From the NCBI RefSeq assembly GCF_021347895.1, contig NC_067118.1, positions 38,801,755 through 38,865,754 on the forward strand: DNA of 64,000 nucleotides, given 5' to 3'. A program made the position numbers and the translations under genes. Each line of letters starts with the position of its first letter. The stretch's first letter is position 1. Below are positions 11,502 through 31,490 of the stretch, piece by piece. The DNA comes from Acanthochromis polyacanthus (taxonomy: Eukaryota > Chordata > Actinopteri > Pomacentridae). The notes under the pieces were generated by a model. That model searched no databases. It worked only from the letters and a program-made list of their open reading frames with translations, and had not been told where the DNA came from.

Positions 11502-14500
11502 TTAGACTGCAGCTTTGGCCTGAGTGGTCTTCGCCAGCGCCTTCAGGTCTGTGATGCATTTGGCGATGCTCTCCTTCTCCTGAGAAACGACACAAACACA
11601 GATATTAAATTATACGGTATGAATCATACAAGACAGTAAAGAACAGGGCTTCAAGCGTCAGTTTAGCAGAGTAGAAAACAGCTTTATCAACTTATGATTT
11701 TAGAGTTAGAAATTGGTAACAAAAGAATATTTTTTTTAGCCTCAAACAACTTTTTTGTATTGTACATAATCCAAATACTTTGCTTGAATGTGGCACATTT
11801 TACGTGTTAAATCACTAAATACATGATGAAAGAAAACCAAATAATTATCATTTTATAAATGATGTTTACACATTTGTTTATTTGTATTTTTCCATTTGAT
11901 AGTTAGAGCAGATATGAAACCACAGCAGACACACAATGTGCAGGAAAAGTCTGCTCTAATCATGTTTGAAAAACTGTGGGTAAAAAAAAAGCTTTCAGAC
12001 ACTTAAAATTTTACACAATCTCAAATATTTTCATGAAATATCTGTGTAAAAATCCTTTATGTGTTTTAAAGGGTGTGGACATATTAGACGGACACAAATA
12101 AATACAAATTAGATATTTTGTTTGTTTACAAGAAAAACTAACCAAACTAAATTCTACCAAAATGACCAAATAATCCAAATTTGATCATTTTTAAGTTTTT
12201 AATGCCTTTTGTAGGATTTATTTAGTATTATGGATGTTATTGTACTATATATGGGACGTCTGAAAACTTTTTTTCCACCACTGTATATTTGAATACTAGA
12301 AAATGATGTTTTAAACACTGATGTTCGGCTGAATTAAAATGTAACAGTCCTCTATGCATTACCAGTTGTTTGTGGCCTTAATGTTGCATCTTTGAGGTCT
12401 GTTACTATTCCTTAAATGTTTCAGTAGTGTATACTGAGGCTTATTTAATGTTTATAAGTGAAAAAAAAACATCCAACATGACTCCTTGACTGCAAAAACA
12501 GACAGTCGGATTATCGGTCATGTAGCCAGAGAGTTCAAAAGACAAGCAGCTACGTGTGTGTTTAACTCTCATGTTGTCCTGTGGGTTCAAACTGACCCGT
12601 TTTAATGTTTGAAAATGTGGGAAAAAAAATCTATATTTTCCCAGTGAAACTTCTGATGTCCACATTTTCAACATTTATGGGAAATCTTGGAACATTTTGT
12701 GGTGGAAAAAAAATGTTAAAAATGTTTCTTAAGAACATTCACAGAAAAATCAACCAAAATCCAGCGATTTCTAACCCTTTTTATGTGAATGTTCTTAAAG
12801 AAAATATTAGACGTTTTACTGATATGTATGTAATCATTTTAGATATTTTGAGGATTTTTTTGAAGATTTTTACTCATTTTTTGAAAATATTTTCAAGAAT
12901 TTTCTTGCCAAATCTGAGGGATTTTTTAAAATAAAAATTTTAAGGGAAACTTTGAAGAAATTATTAGAATTTTCTTTCTGAAGGTTTTGCAAATTATCAG
13001 AAATTTTGTGGAATTTCTTTGTTGAATTTTTGGATTTTTTTCAGACGAGGAAACAATATTTTTTTGGTGGCAGTAAATTAGGACAACAAGAGGGTTAATG
13101 TTAGGCTTTAATGGTATTAGCTCAACCCTCAAAGCTGATTAATAACATCTGAAGGATGAATCTGCACCTTCAAAAAGGTCTTTCTCCCCCAAAAAAGGTG
13201 GTGAAATGGGGCACAATCGTCTATATTTTAATCAGTCGTCATGTAATCAGGCAGCAGAGAACACTAAAGCTGCCCGATCATAAAGACTAGATGCTAATCT
13301 AAGTGGGAGAGGCGCAATTAAACACAAACAAACACCAGAGCTGAGAGTCACGACTTGGCTGGAGGCTTCAGATAAAAACAGACCGACCTGCTGAGGAGTG
13401 ATGCTGCTGATGACGCTCTTCTCCACCCAGTTGACCATGTGATCCTGCTCCATCTGACGGTGGAGGTTCTGCAGGGCGATCTGATAGTCCAGGCGCCTCT
13501 TCACCTCGTTGGTCACCATGTGTAGCCTCTCTCTGTAGTTGGTCTCCAGCAGCATAGCCACGTTGTTCTGAGAGGGAAAGAGGAGTCAGTGTGAGTCTTT
13601 GTAGCTGTTCTATCTGGCCTTTAGCTGCTCTTAACATAGTGGAGCAATATAAGCCATGATGACGGTTTAAAAGTGAAGATACTAGCACTGCAGCTCCAGA
13701 CGTTAAATTAAAATTCTTTTGAAAACATAACACAAAGTAAACAAAATAATGTACAAATATAATTCCAGTCAAGACTAACTAAAAATCAAATGAGTGCAGC
13801 CAGAATTCAGACACACTAAACTGTGGAAAAGTTTTGGGCCACTCTAGTGGATTAGAAGGGATCTGATCAGTTCCAAAATTTACACCAACCCTGAACTTAC
13901 AACCAGAGTCGTAAAGAAACTGTCTTCAAGAACAAGAACTCCTGCAACAGACTGAATAGCTCCCACAGAGCCGATGATCTTCAGATCTTAAAGTCAGTCT
14001 TTGATCAAATCATGTGATTCTGAGAACTGGAACTACTTCAAAGGCAAAAACACGAGTTATTTCAACTGATGAATAAAAACTATTCATGTCATGAGCTTTG
14101 ATGTCTCTTTCACTTTGCTTTGGGCACCTTAAACATTTCACCAATATAATAAAAATATCTCTTTAAACAGGCTGCTGATATCTAGAGAGAGCAGAAAGTA
14201 ACTTATCTAGATTTGTGGTACAGAAATGTGTACTCACTCAGATCAGTTTCCATAATGAAAAACACTGTAGGTTCTTAACATTAGCATTCAATTTAGTGAG
14301 ATAAATTAGATTTTTTTTAAATGATAATATTTAAAATTCTTTGGTAAATTCACATCATAAATCACACTGCAGGGTCTTGACTTGAACATTTAAACTACTG
14401 ATAATACATCCTACATAAATAACAGTGATGTGGTTTTACATTTATTACTTAGAATTACATGATAAATACGTACAGATCACTGTTTATTCAAATCATCTGT

Positions 14501-17472
14501 TTTTGGTATTTCTTATTGTAAGTACATGTGTTTGGTTTAATCTCAGTATCCACAGCAGTCCTGACATATTTATTTCATTTACCCATACAATATACAGTTT
14601 TCCGATGAATATGCACATTACTTTTTTGCACTAAAAACAGCATTCTCTACTTTTTGCACTCCATCCTCATCTAGCAGTTATCACTTTGCACTACTGTGTT
14701 TATATATTCCTTTCTAGCTTGTAAATATCTGTATATATTGTGTTATATTTATTGTTACTACTATTTTTTCCCTGTTTTTCTTTCTATGGTTTATTTTTTA
14801 TTATTATTCTCTTTCCTTATTTCTAGAGTGACACTAAAAGCCAAAACCAAATTCCTTGTATGTTGTGTGTGTACTGATTTGCCTACTTCACTATGCTGTT
14901 GCAATCTTTACCTGACGCCAGTAGAGGCTGACAGATGCCAAAGATTACTCACTGTCCATTCAACCGGGGATAAAAACAGCCGCTGTCGATTGTCTTCAAG
15001 TGTAAATATGTGGGTAGCAGTAAAATACGATCAGTGAAGATATTTGAAAATACAAATGTGAAGGTCGGTGTTGCTTACCCTCTTGGCGTCGAAGAGCATT
15101 GATCTTCCCTCTACCCTCCACTGTTCCTTCTTCTCATCCTCGATGGCCTGAGCCAGGCTGGTCATGGCGAGGTCCTTCACCTCCTGAGCCTTGGCCACTT
15201 TGTCCTGGGTTGAAAAAAACGAAGCAGATTCTCACGGCTGCTTGGAAAGATCGTGCACGAAACAGATGACCAATGAGATCATGCAATCTATGAAATCTTT
15301 TCTTTTTTTAAAGTTATTTTTTGGCCGTTTTTGCCTTTATTTCAGTGCACAGTGGGGAGAGAGAGACAGGAAATTTGGGGAGAGGCATGGGGGAAAGACA
15401 TGCGGTAAATGGCCATGGGTCGGACTGAAATCCATGACGACTGCACCGGGACTAAAGCCCTAGCTTATGGGTCAGTTGAGCTACAGGAGCACCCCAAATC
15501 TATGAAATCTTTATTTGAACCCTTATATTAGCTTGAAAAACAATATAAGAACACAGATCTGTGTAGCTGCCAGCGTACCTCGTTTAGTTTGTCAGCAAAA
15601 GCTGCAACACTTGGACCGAATTTCTTGATACTGTAGATGATGACGGTGATTATGGAGGCGGCAGCAAACGTCTCGTGGTTAACAACGTAGATTTCCTTGG
15701 AAAGCATGTAGAGAAGGAGGCCAGTGCCCAGCATGTAGGGTCCTATTGAGGACAAAGAAAAGATTATTCACGATTGGCAGAATTTCTTTCAGTGATATTC
15801 AAGCTGCACCTTATTTTTGAACAAATTATTACCGTAAATGTGGTTGTTAAACACTCAAATCAGAGACTGTATTTATGTAACAGAAATGAAACTTAAAGTG
15901 CTGCCTCTACTACAGACCTGTGACTCCAGTTTTGGGGTACAGAAGCTGGAACAGCTCCTCTGGGATGATGCCATGGCGAACTTTGCCTCCCTTCTCCGGC
16001 AGAGCGGGCACTGGGGCCTGACTCTGGGACGATGTGTGCAGAGAGCGGGATGCATGCACCAGGCTGAAGGGGACGACATTATTAATAGCACTGAAAAGGA
16101 CACACACGGTTGAATTCATGTTCTTTATGGCTATATCATCATGTTAAGATAAGATGAGACCAGATCTACTTTATTCATCCCAGAGGAAATTATTTTGCCA
16201 GACTACAGTAAACAATAAGCAAAGATTAGTGGAATATACACAATTACACAGAGGTTTGTAGCAAAATAGAAATAACAAAGAATACAAAATACAAACGAAA
16301 GTGTTTGTGTGAAGTGTCTGTGTGTCTTAAGTGTGTAAAGTGTCTAGAAAAAATAAAAACTTAAAATAAATAAGAAAATTAAAATAATACAAGTACAAGA
16401 TGTAAACTGTATACTTGTACAAATAAGAAAGATTAGCAGAAAATGAACTGAAGTACAAGTAAACAGATGCATTGCACTTGAACCATGATAATGCAGATTG
16501 TGAGTTAGAGAAGAAACTAATGACATTGCACATGGAAAAGTTTGTTGATTATGCATCCCTTCTGCAGAAGGGCGATGAATTGCACAGTCTGACTACTCAA
16601 GACAATAAGATTTGACAATATGACAATATGACACATACCCAGCTCCAATGGGGCCACTGCCTTTCAGGGCACGGCCTGCAAACAACAGAAAAATGTTCAA
16701 GTGTAAAGCTCTGACTTCTACTTGTTTTTATCAATATCTAATTTACTTGTTGCTTTTATTGTTATTTAACACTTCTCCCAAACAAAAGCTGAACACTATA
16801 ACCTTGACAATGGAGGACTAATGCATGACTGTTGCATTAAGCTGCAAAAATTTCAACAAAGTGTGTCTGAATACCTGAAAAGTTAGTCTGTATAACTTTA
16901 AATGAGCAAAGGGTGCAGTTATTTAAGTACAGCAATATAACTCAATGTCTAGTAGCGATTTGGTAGGTTTCATATTAAAAGCTTTAAAAGGCAGAGAAAT
17001 AAAAAGTCGTTTTAGGTGTAGGATGTGTAGGATGTGTAGTCTACGAAACAACAAAAGCAGAAAATGAAGTAATGCTAGCTGTCAATAAGGTGACATTTGC
17101 AAACGTGCAGCGCTAACGTTAGCTATGTTAGCTTCCGTTAGCTGTAACCAAACAGCAGCGGTGTCCTCTGAAAACACAGAAACAGCAAACCATTCAGGGG
17201 CATTCCTCATTATTGTTGATACAAATACACATGAAATAAACTAACTATAGTTTCAGAGCAGAAACACAGCTTATGGTTATACTAGTTACTAGTTAGCATT
17301 AGCATGTCTCATTCAATGTGCGGCCTTCACTTTACCCTTCAGCTTCACATTCACTTTAAACTTCAATTTATCCGGCTTGACAGTTTGGTCACGTAGGTGT
17401 AAATAATGCTTTACTACGTTGCTAAAAGCTAATTTAAAGCATACCTGAGACAAAGACGAGTCTGGACAGCAT
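11502..17472 (-). CDS. atp5pb: ATP synthase F(o) complex subunit b, mitochondrial (7 exons, complete)
   Basis: This is the peripheral-stalk subunit b of mitochondrial F1Fo ATP synthase, in the inner membrane. Coding exons: 17472-17445, 16675-16639, 16090-15918, 15742-15579, 15204-15079, 13567-13388, 11579-11502. They total 786 nt, or 261 residues plus stop; the mammalian protein is about 256. The N-terminus MLSRLVFVSGRALKGSG is basic and hydroxylated, as expected for an import presequence. A hydrophobic membrane region (GPYMLGTGLLLYMLSKEIYV followed by ASIITVIIYSIKKFG) is followed by a long charged helix (DKVAKAQEVKDLAMTSLAQA, then LLETNYRERLHMVTNEVKRR) and a short tail, ALAKTTQAKAAV. All seven exons join in phase. 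A minus-strand AATAAA lies at 11342-11347, about 155 nt past the stop. The last intron holds a TTAA-flanked element. The start is the first ATG of the presequence-coding exon. Confidence 0.95.
12566..13094 (+). mobile_element. piggyBac-like MITE copy F (529 bp)
   Basis: Starts CTCTCATGTTGTCCTGTGGG after TTAA at 12562-12565 and ends GACAACAAGAGGG before TTAA at 13095-13098. It lies in the last intron of atp5pb. Confidence 0.8.
15308..15497 (-). mobile_element. tRNA-derived SINE, reverse orientation
   Basis: On the minus strand it reads GGGGTGCTCCTGTAGCTCAA, a box B-like GTCGGATT-type stretch and the same CT-rich body and TTTATTTC-complement tail as the copy at 1678. It lies in an atp5pb intron. 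Confidence 0.68.
16144..16330 (-). mobile_element. LINE-type 3' tail, reverse orientation
   Basis: Begins TAAGATAAGATGAGACCAG and continues CTTTATTCATCCCAGAGGAA, a typical reversed fish LINE tail. It lies in an atp5pb intron; the right boundary is approximate. Confidence 0.42.
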
Positions 17473-17954
17473 GCTTGAAAGATGAAGTGCCAAGTTGTTG
17501 CTACACCGGGCACCCTTAGTTCGGCCTTTCCGTGCCCTTCTGCAAAGAGCCACAAGGATAGCGGACAGACGACAAGTCCTCCTAAAACAACGCGAGATTT
17601 GAGAAGCGAGTCGTCACGGAACGCGAGCACTAGATGTCGCTGCGTCCAAAGACATAACTTTCTTGTGCTCAGAGGCTGAATTTGGATTAATATGAGCGAT
17701 TTAGACCATGATGGGGGGCAATGTGAGGTGATAAATAATGTTGGGATCCAACATTTTGGGTTAATCAGTCTTAAAAATGTGCATAGCTTTAATAAAAAAG
17801 TGAAATATGCTGATAACCTGTCAGTCAACTTAAAGCAAGTGAAGCATTAAAACACACAAACATGGGTAAATAATACACCTTAAGCAAATGATGAAGCTGC
17901 TGATGGTCTCTGGTGTTATTTACACCCTCATTAATCTGTTTTAATGATTCCAGA

Positions 17955-18982
17955 AGACGGGTGTGAAACATACGGCCCATGGGACAACTTTTTAAAGTGA
18001 AAAAATTACAGAGAATACATTAACTGCAGAGTGTAGATTTGTAAAAGTGTAAATTTAAAATAATTACTAGACCTTGACAAGTCGTTTTGATCATAAAGTA
18101 AAATACTAGATTTCTCATGGATCTTTTGTTGTTTTTGTAATATTTTGTCTTGTTTTTGTTGGTTTTAGTCTTTTTTTTCATCTGATTTTTGTCGCTTGTC
18201 TCAGGTTTCTGTCGTTTTGTTTCTCGTTTTTGTCATTTAGTGTTTCCTTTTTGTCTCACTTGTGTTTTTTGTAATTTTGTGTTTGACTTTATTCATTATT
18301 TTTGTCCCATTTTTGTCTCACTTGTGTCGTTTGTCTATTTTTTTTGTCACTTTGTGTCTCGTTTTTGTAATATTTTGTCTAGTTTTTGTTGTTTTTTGTC
18401 TTTTTGTCTGATTTTTGGCGTTTGTCTCATGTTTTTTTCATTTAGTGTTTCCTTATTGTCTCGCTTGTTTTTTTTGTCTTAATTTTGTCATTTTGGGTTT
18501 CGCTTTATTCACTGTTTTTTGTCCCATTTTTGTCTCGCTTGTGTCGTTTTTCCACTTTTTTGGTCACTTTGTGTTTTGTTTTTGTAATATTTTGTCTTAT
18601 TTTTCTTGTTTTTTGTCTGACTTTTATTGTTGTAATGATAAAGTAAAACACTATCTCATCCAGTTTCAGATACCTGTGACTAAATATGTTCTTCCTTTGC
18701 AGACACTCTGTTATCTGGAAGTTGTAATGTGTAAGTGATAAACTGAGGCATCATGTTTTTGAAATTGAACTTATTTTTCTCAAGAAATTTCAGGTTGTTC
18801 ATGATGTTTTGTAAAAGGATAGTTCCTTAAATGTGAACATTTTATTTTTTGCACTAAAACAAAGGAAAAATTTAGAGCTGTTGTTATTTATAAGTTATTA
18901 TCCTCTGATTTTACTGGTCACTTGAGATCACATAGGGCTGAATGTGGCCCCTGAACTAAAATGAGTTTGACATCCCTCTTCT
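17955..18982 (+). repeat. common fish repeat with internal minisatellite
   Basis: Left edge GGTGTGAAACATACGGCCC and right edge GAGTTTGACATCCC form a loose inverted pair typical of a widespread fish element. The interior 18122-18640 is an imperfect TTTTGTC-rich minisatellite. It fills most of the gap between atp5pb and traf3ip3. A short related piece is at about 1195-1285. Confidence 0.5.
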
Positions 18983-19249
18983 AGACAATTCAAATTTCCA
19001 CAAGGCAACCACACACACACACACTGCACAGCCCTCTCCTCTGGCTGCTGTTTTACTCCAGACTGCATGCAGAGGGAATTGGCTGTGTTTGTCTGTAATC
19101 TTGGGGCCCACCCGTGCATGGCATCAGTTTGGTGCGAGTGGCGGGTGAGATAGAGGAACATATGACGCTGTGGTTCCCTTCACTTCCTGTTAAAATTATG
19201 CTCAACAGAAACAGCAACATGTGAAAGGCAGACAAAAACCCCCGGTCGC

Positions 19250-19321
19250 TATTTCAGAAGAGTGAGAAAAATGGACGACTCCTCAACCGCCTGAACCCTT
19301 CTGAATGAGATGGCTCAGTAG
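19250..19321 (+). other. traf3ip3: possible 5' untranslated exon of traf3ip3
   Basis: A good donor (CAGTAG|GTAAGCTT) follows position 19321, with no long frame before it. The next exon, which carries the start codon, begins at 19908 after TTACTGTAG. The left limit is arbitrary. Inference from splice signals and position only. Confidence 0.35.
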
Positions 19322-19940
19322 GTAAGCTTTATCACAATTTTATGCTCACGAAGCAGCATTTTGCATTCGCATTATCTTGCATTTTTGCCTCAGTCAGTAG
19401 TTGCCGGGGCCTAGTCTGTCACTGACAACTGTAGTACTACCTTCGTGCTTCTATAGCTGCTTTAGCCTGGTTTGGACAGAAAATGCATCGCTCAGCCAAC
19501 TGCAAGCATTATCAAATGTCAGAGATACTCTTAAAGCTTCACATTTCACTTCTTTGTATGCATACATCTCATGAATTTAATGCACAGCCCGGCATTACAG
19601 ATCACTAACTTTCCTTTTGTTTAAGCATGTAAAAGACTCTTGAGATTAAAATGTCAGGAGTGTTTGAGGAATCCAAATTTACACCGTCCAGCTCTGAGGA
19701 CGTAATGCAGAGTGTTTTCTTTATATTTGATACTTTAATAGAGCGAGAAACCGATACTTTACAGTTTCTTCATGTGCAAGCCATCACACTGCACCTGCAC
19801 TACTTGCAAATCCTACTTTTAGCTGCCCATATCACCAGTACATTTTAACCAACTATTTGTACGTAATCATTTGAACTAATTAGCCTCCTGAAAATCTGTT
19901 ACTGTAGGCTTGAGGCGGCACAACAGCCGGAGGAGCTGCC

Positions 19941-26439
<6,499 letters not shown>

Positions 26440-28687
26440 TGCGTCACCGCTCAGGAACACGTAGTTTTTATTATTGTTGCTTTTGTTTTAAAATGACATT
26501 TTTATAGAGTGCAGTTTGTGGATGTGTTTGCATTTTATATGTTTTTAAAATTGGAACTAAAGTTTGTGTGAAATGAGATAAAGTTGTGAGTTTATGTGTG
26601 CAAATACAAACACGTGGGGGAAAAAAAGCAACAGTGCTTGTTTGTAATGTTTTTAAGCTGTTTGTAGCTCACAACGTTTTCAGAAACTGTGAGTCTAAAT
26701 TTCACAACAAGAGCAAGGAGCAAGCAAAAGCGAGGAGTTTCTCTTGTACTGTAAGTGGCTCATAGTCAGCAGCACAACCGTGAATTATTAAAAAGCCTTA
26801 TTTTTTTGTGATTGATTTATTTGAGTGTCCTGCACTACACATCAACAAAAAAACACATGGATGTCAGAAAACAGATTTAAAAGCATTTCAAAAGAAACGC
26901 CCAGGATGATAAGTGTAAGTGAGTAAATTTACAAGGCACATTTTAAAGAAAATGTCTCTCTGTCTCTGTCACATTGCATTTTCTGCAGCATAAGCAAAAA
27001 TCAAACAGATATTAAAATAAAAACTAAGCATCCAAGTGGTGCTTTCAGCTGTTGTGGTGGTGGAGTTACATCAGTTCTATGAGGTATCGGTAATTTAGTA
27101 GGAGGGTCAGTATATAATTGAGGGACTTCTGAAGTTCTTGGGATGAGAAAAAACACGAATTAGCTAATAGGCAGTACAGTAAACAAGTTGAACCAGAGCA
27201 AATTTGAACTAGTCTGTGTACTGGTGGGTGGTTAAATCAATAATAAAGCATCAAGCTAAGATAGGAACTCGTGTTATTTCTCAAAAATCTTGATTTGCAT
27301 GATAACTGTAGAAACTAAACACATATAGGACAATGAAAAGGACAGTAATTGCTGCTGAAATGTACTAAACACGAAAAACACGACAGAAAATGGAAATAAA
27401 CTGCACAGAAGAAAAGACCTCAAATGAATGAGCTGTGTGACATTTCACCTCTAAATAGACGCATGAAAAGTCTCCAGCTTACTGATGTACTGACTTATAT
27501 ACTTATTAATCCTCGTGTTGTCTCAAATCCTGCCCCCCCCACCCCCCACCCCCACCTAAAGGTCAAGAATGACCCACCTCCACCGAGCCTCTGAAATAAA
27601 GCAATTCAACAATTCAGCCCAAAATCTATTTTAACCGAACAAAACACCTGTCATACATCACACACTTTGTGAACATCTGGATTTAATCAGTGGATACCAC
27701 TAGTTTTTAATACGTTACACGTTTTACTAAAGTAGAGGTTTATCATCCCTGTAATTGTTGCTAAAGCTGCTGCATAGCTGTAAGAGCAAGAGATAGTACT
27801 TGTATATCCTAAGAAAGCACCAGAAATGTGCAGAAAGCAGCTTTAAATGCATTTTTTGGAAGGGAAGTGTACTATAAAAACAATGGAATTCAACAACAAA
27901 AACTCAACTACAAAATACTATTTCTCTCACGGACGACAATAATAAGAATAAAGTAAAATAATAGATGCAATAATAGAGACAATGTTTCACTTTTTCTAAT
28001 GGGGTCACTTTTAAGAAAAGTCATTGAATGTCAAGTTGGAAAAATGTCATTTGGGGGCTTTCTGTGCTGTTAAACATAGTGGATGGCAACACAAGGATTC
28101 ATCACTGAAAAAATTGGTTTACTGAGTATTTAATTTCGTCGCACTGTGTTTTCAGTTAATCTTAAACTACTTGCGCACAAATACAAATGCAGATTTCCAC
28201 TGCAAAGCCGTGATAGTTAAGCCCACACCTTTATTCACCTTTAACCTTTTTTTTTGTCTCACTGATTTGATGTGTGAGTTCTATTCGGACAGACTGATGC
28301 ATGTTGGAGTAATTTCCACACAAATGTTCAGGAAACCGATCGCCATGACGCACAGCAGCATCTATTGTCCGATTACACTCAAACTTAGAGACAAAGCTGA
28401 GTTGGACGGCGTCATTGTTCATCGCATTCACTGGTTTTAACTGTTCCAGATAAAGCTCCATTCTCAGCAGGCCACTGACACAGCACATCCACCGCACACA
28501 TCCGTTTGCCTGCATGTTCCCCAAATACACCAGCGCCCATTGAAGAGATGGATCTTTGCTGGCCTGAGGTCAGTCACCCGCTGACAGGCTCGCTGGAGGT
28601 AAGAGGCTGCGGCCGGAAGTTCCTGTAACACATTTCACAACGTGACAAATTGGCAAAGTTGTTGCCACATCCTCTTTGTTCCGGCAG
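26440..28687. other. intergenic: traf3ip3 3' UTR and unremarkable sequence
   Basis: The first roughly 350 bp is probably the traf3ip3 3' UTR (ATTAAA at 26787). The rest has no credible exon; a short piece near 27108 resembles the GGTCAATATATAATTG repeat end, and a C run lies at 27533-27555. Confidence 0.5.
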
Positions 28688-28706
28688 AGCTACACTTGTC
28701 TGCAAG

Positions 28707-31421
28707 ATGAGGACGGCAGGGCTGCTGGTTGTTGTGGGTCTGTGTGCGTTAAACGTCACGTCTTCCCTGAAAATCTGCGCTTTTAACGTTCAGAGCTTTG
28801 GAGAGTCAAAGGCAAACAACAAGAAGGTTATGGGGATTCTGCTGAAGGTACTTTACTGTGGTTATCAATCACAACTAGAGCAACATTCATGCAGAACTAA
28901 CCAGCTGATTGATCTCATATTTCTGTTTTTTTTGCTCCCAAGATTCTTTCTCGCTGTGACTTGTGTCTAATTCAGGAGGTTCGAGACTCTAAAGGAGAAG
29001 TAATACAAGCTTTGGTTAAAGATCTGAACAGGTGTGAGCTTTTATGTTCTAAAAATGGAGAATCTTCTGTCACATTAAACGATATCTCACTCAATAGCAT
29101 CATGTTGTCGTCAGCAGATTTGACGAATACAACTCCTATTCTTATGTGGAGAGCGAAAGGCTGGGCAGGAAGTCCTACAAGGAGCAGTACGTCTACATTT
29201 ACAGGTAACCAGAGCTGCAGATCAAACATATACTCTGACCAACATGACGTCTCTAATGGTGTCTCCTCCGTCGTCATCTCCAGGAACAACGTACTGCAGG
29301 CCAAAGAGCTTTATCAGTATCCTAAACTGGAAGGAGCCGGGACCAATGAGAAGGATGTTTTCTCCAGAGAGCCATTCATCGTCCGCTTTAACTCCCCGAC
29401 TACATGTGAGATTAACTGGAAAGATGTCACTGGATTTAAACAGGAAAATAAACATTGCACCAGTTCAAGTTAATGTCCCAGTTATGATCTGAAGAAAGTT
29501 TAAAGAGGTCAGATGTAGAGATCTGTCTAGTTATTTGATGTCTTAATCAGGACCTATTTTCCGCAAAGTCTGAATAAATCAAACATTGTTTAAACTAAGA
29601 GAAAATTTGGTTTATGGAGTAACTACAACAAACATTATTCAAACTTGTAGGTAATGTTGTTTGAACGTCCGCTGCTTACTGGGTAGTAAATGAGAAAAGC
29701 ACAAATTAAAGATGCGTCACTTCATTAAACTGTTTCTGTTTTCAGTGGTGAAGAACTTTGTCTTGATAGGACAACATACCTGCCCCAAAACTGCCATGAA
29801 GGAGATGGATGAGCTCTATACTGTCTTCAAAGGGATGCACAAGAAATGGAAGACTGAGGCAGGTTGAACCATTTCATCACTTTACTGTTTTGCATTTGTT
29901 TATACACTGCCTGGTCAAAAACAAAAGTTGCCACCTGGATTTAACTAATCAAATAGGTAAGAGTCTTCCATTAGATAATTACTGCAGTGATGAAACAACT
30001 TATTTAACTCTGGCTGATGCAGTGAGGAGCTTCTCATTTCTTAAACAACCATGTTGGAAGCAAAGAAAACAACTAGGGAGATTTCTGAAACTACTAAAAT
30101 GAGGTTAAGAACTGTCCAATGCATCATTATAATCTGAAGGATAGTGGTGAACCATCATCTTCCAGGACCAAACCCTTGGATGATCATAGGAAATCAACAG
30201 TAGAACATTTAGTAGTGAAAGTAAGGACATTTCCACACACAATGTGAAGGAAACTCAAAGGATTGGGACTAAGCTAGGTAGCATAAAGATTGGACTCTGG
30301 AGCAATGGAAGAAGGTCATGTAGTCTGAGGAGTCCAGATTTACCCTGTTCCAAAGTGATGGGGGCACCAGGGTAAGAAAAGAGGAGGATAAAGTGATGCA
30401 CTCATCGTGGCTAGTTCCTACCAGCCTATGGGGGTTAGGGTTATGATCTGGGGTTGGTCAGGTTCAGCAACGTTATGTTCCCAAAGAATGAGGTCAGCTG
30501 AATGACCAGGTCTTTACATCAATGGAGTTTTTCTTCCTTGAAGACGATGCCAAGATTCATGGGCTCACATTGAGAATTAGTGGATCAGGGAAGATGAGAT
30601 GGATTGTCCTCCACAGAGTCCAGACCTCAGAACCACTGAGAATCTTTGGGATGTTCTGGAGAAGACTTTGCACAGTGGTCTGACTCTTCCATCATCAATA
30701 TAAGATCTTGGTGAAAAATGAATGCATCTCTGGACAGAAATAAATCCTGCGACACTGCAGAAGCTGATCAAAACGATGCACAGTGAATGAGTTTTTGGCC
30801 GGACAGTGTATCTAGATCTGAGCTCCTCAGTTTCACATTACGTTGGTTTTTGTTTTCCACATTTGATTTATGAGTATCTTCATGGTTTTGAACTTCCCCT
30901 TTTGCTTCCTTTTCATTCACACCAGAACGTGATGATCTTGGGGGATCTGAACGCCGGCTGCAGCTACGTCACCATCAAGGGCTGGAAGGCCGTTCGCTTG
31001 AGGAGTGACCCCAGTTTTCGCTGGTTAATTGGAGACGACCAAGACACCACAGTCAGGCTGAAGACGCACTGTGCTTATGACAGGTCAGTGATGCTTTCTG
31101 CACATATTATAACCACAAGCACTTTTGTTTTGTATTCTAATATGGCTTCCACGTGTTCAATTAGGATCATCGTACATGGACAGGAGATTATTTCTGGTGT
31201 AGTTCCAGGTTCAGCCCAACCGTTCAACTTTAAAGAGAATTTCCATCTCACTGAAGCGGAGGTAAACCTGTCAAAGAAACACTGTTCTTCAGGTTTATGC
31301 TCAACATTGCATTAATTCTGTTCTCTTGATGGGACTTCAGGCTCTTGAAGTGAGTGACCACTTTCCTGTAGAAGTTGACCTGAAGCCCAGCCACCGCTAC
31401 CTCCTCCACCACGAGCTGTAG
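28707..31421 (+). CDS. secreted DNase I-like nuclease (8 exons, complete)
   Basis: DNase I family enzymes are Ca/Mg-dependent secreted endonucleases. Coding exons: 28707-28847, 28943-29031, 29115-29204, 29284-29405, 29746-29858, 30926-31083, 31165-31261, 31341-31421. They give 296 residues, near the family's usual length. A signal peptide (MRTAGLLVVVGLCALNVTSS) precedes LKICAFNVQSFG. Active-site blocks are present: LIQEVRDS, the histidine in IGQHTCPK, MILGDLNAGCSYV, THCAYDR and EVSDHFPVEV. The second cysteine pair of pancreatic DNase I is absent, as in DNASE1L1 and DNASE1L3, and there is no long basic C-terminal tail as in DNASE1L3. The intron after 29858 appears to use a GC donor and holds a Tc1-like relic. 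Proximity to emd favours a DNASE1L1-type gene, but dnase1l4-type genes are also possible, so no symbol is given. AATAAA is at 31485-31490. Confidence 0.9.
29903..30810 (+). mobile_element. Tc1-like transposon relic in the DNase gene intron
   Basis: Starts TATACACTGCCTGGTCAAAA and ends TTTTTGGCCGGACAGTGTA, inverted ends flanked by TA. The interior resembles a Tc1/mariner transposase broken by stops; a stretch near 30601-30640 still reads like the PPQSPDL..ENLWDVL region. No working transposase remains. Confidence 0.75.
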
Positions 31422-31484
31422 GCCGCTCAGCATCAACATCATGAAGAGTTTGATTTTAAATTGCAGTTTTAATTTATTTTAGTG

Positions 31485-31490
31485 AATAAA
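31485..31490 (+). other. polyadenylation signal of the DNase I-like gene
   Basis: Canonical AATAAA 64 nt after the stop codon of the DNase I-like gene. The next gene starts about 500 bp further on, so this is the likely 3' end. Confidence 0.55.
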
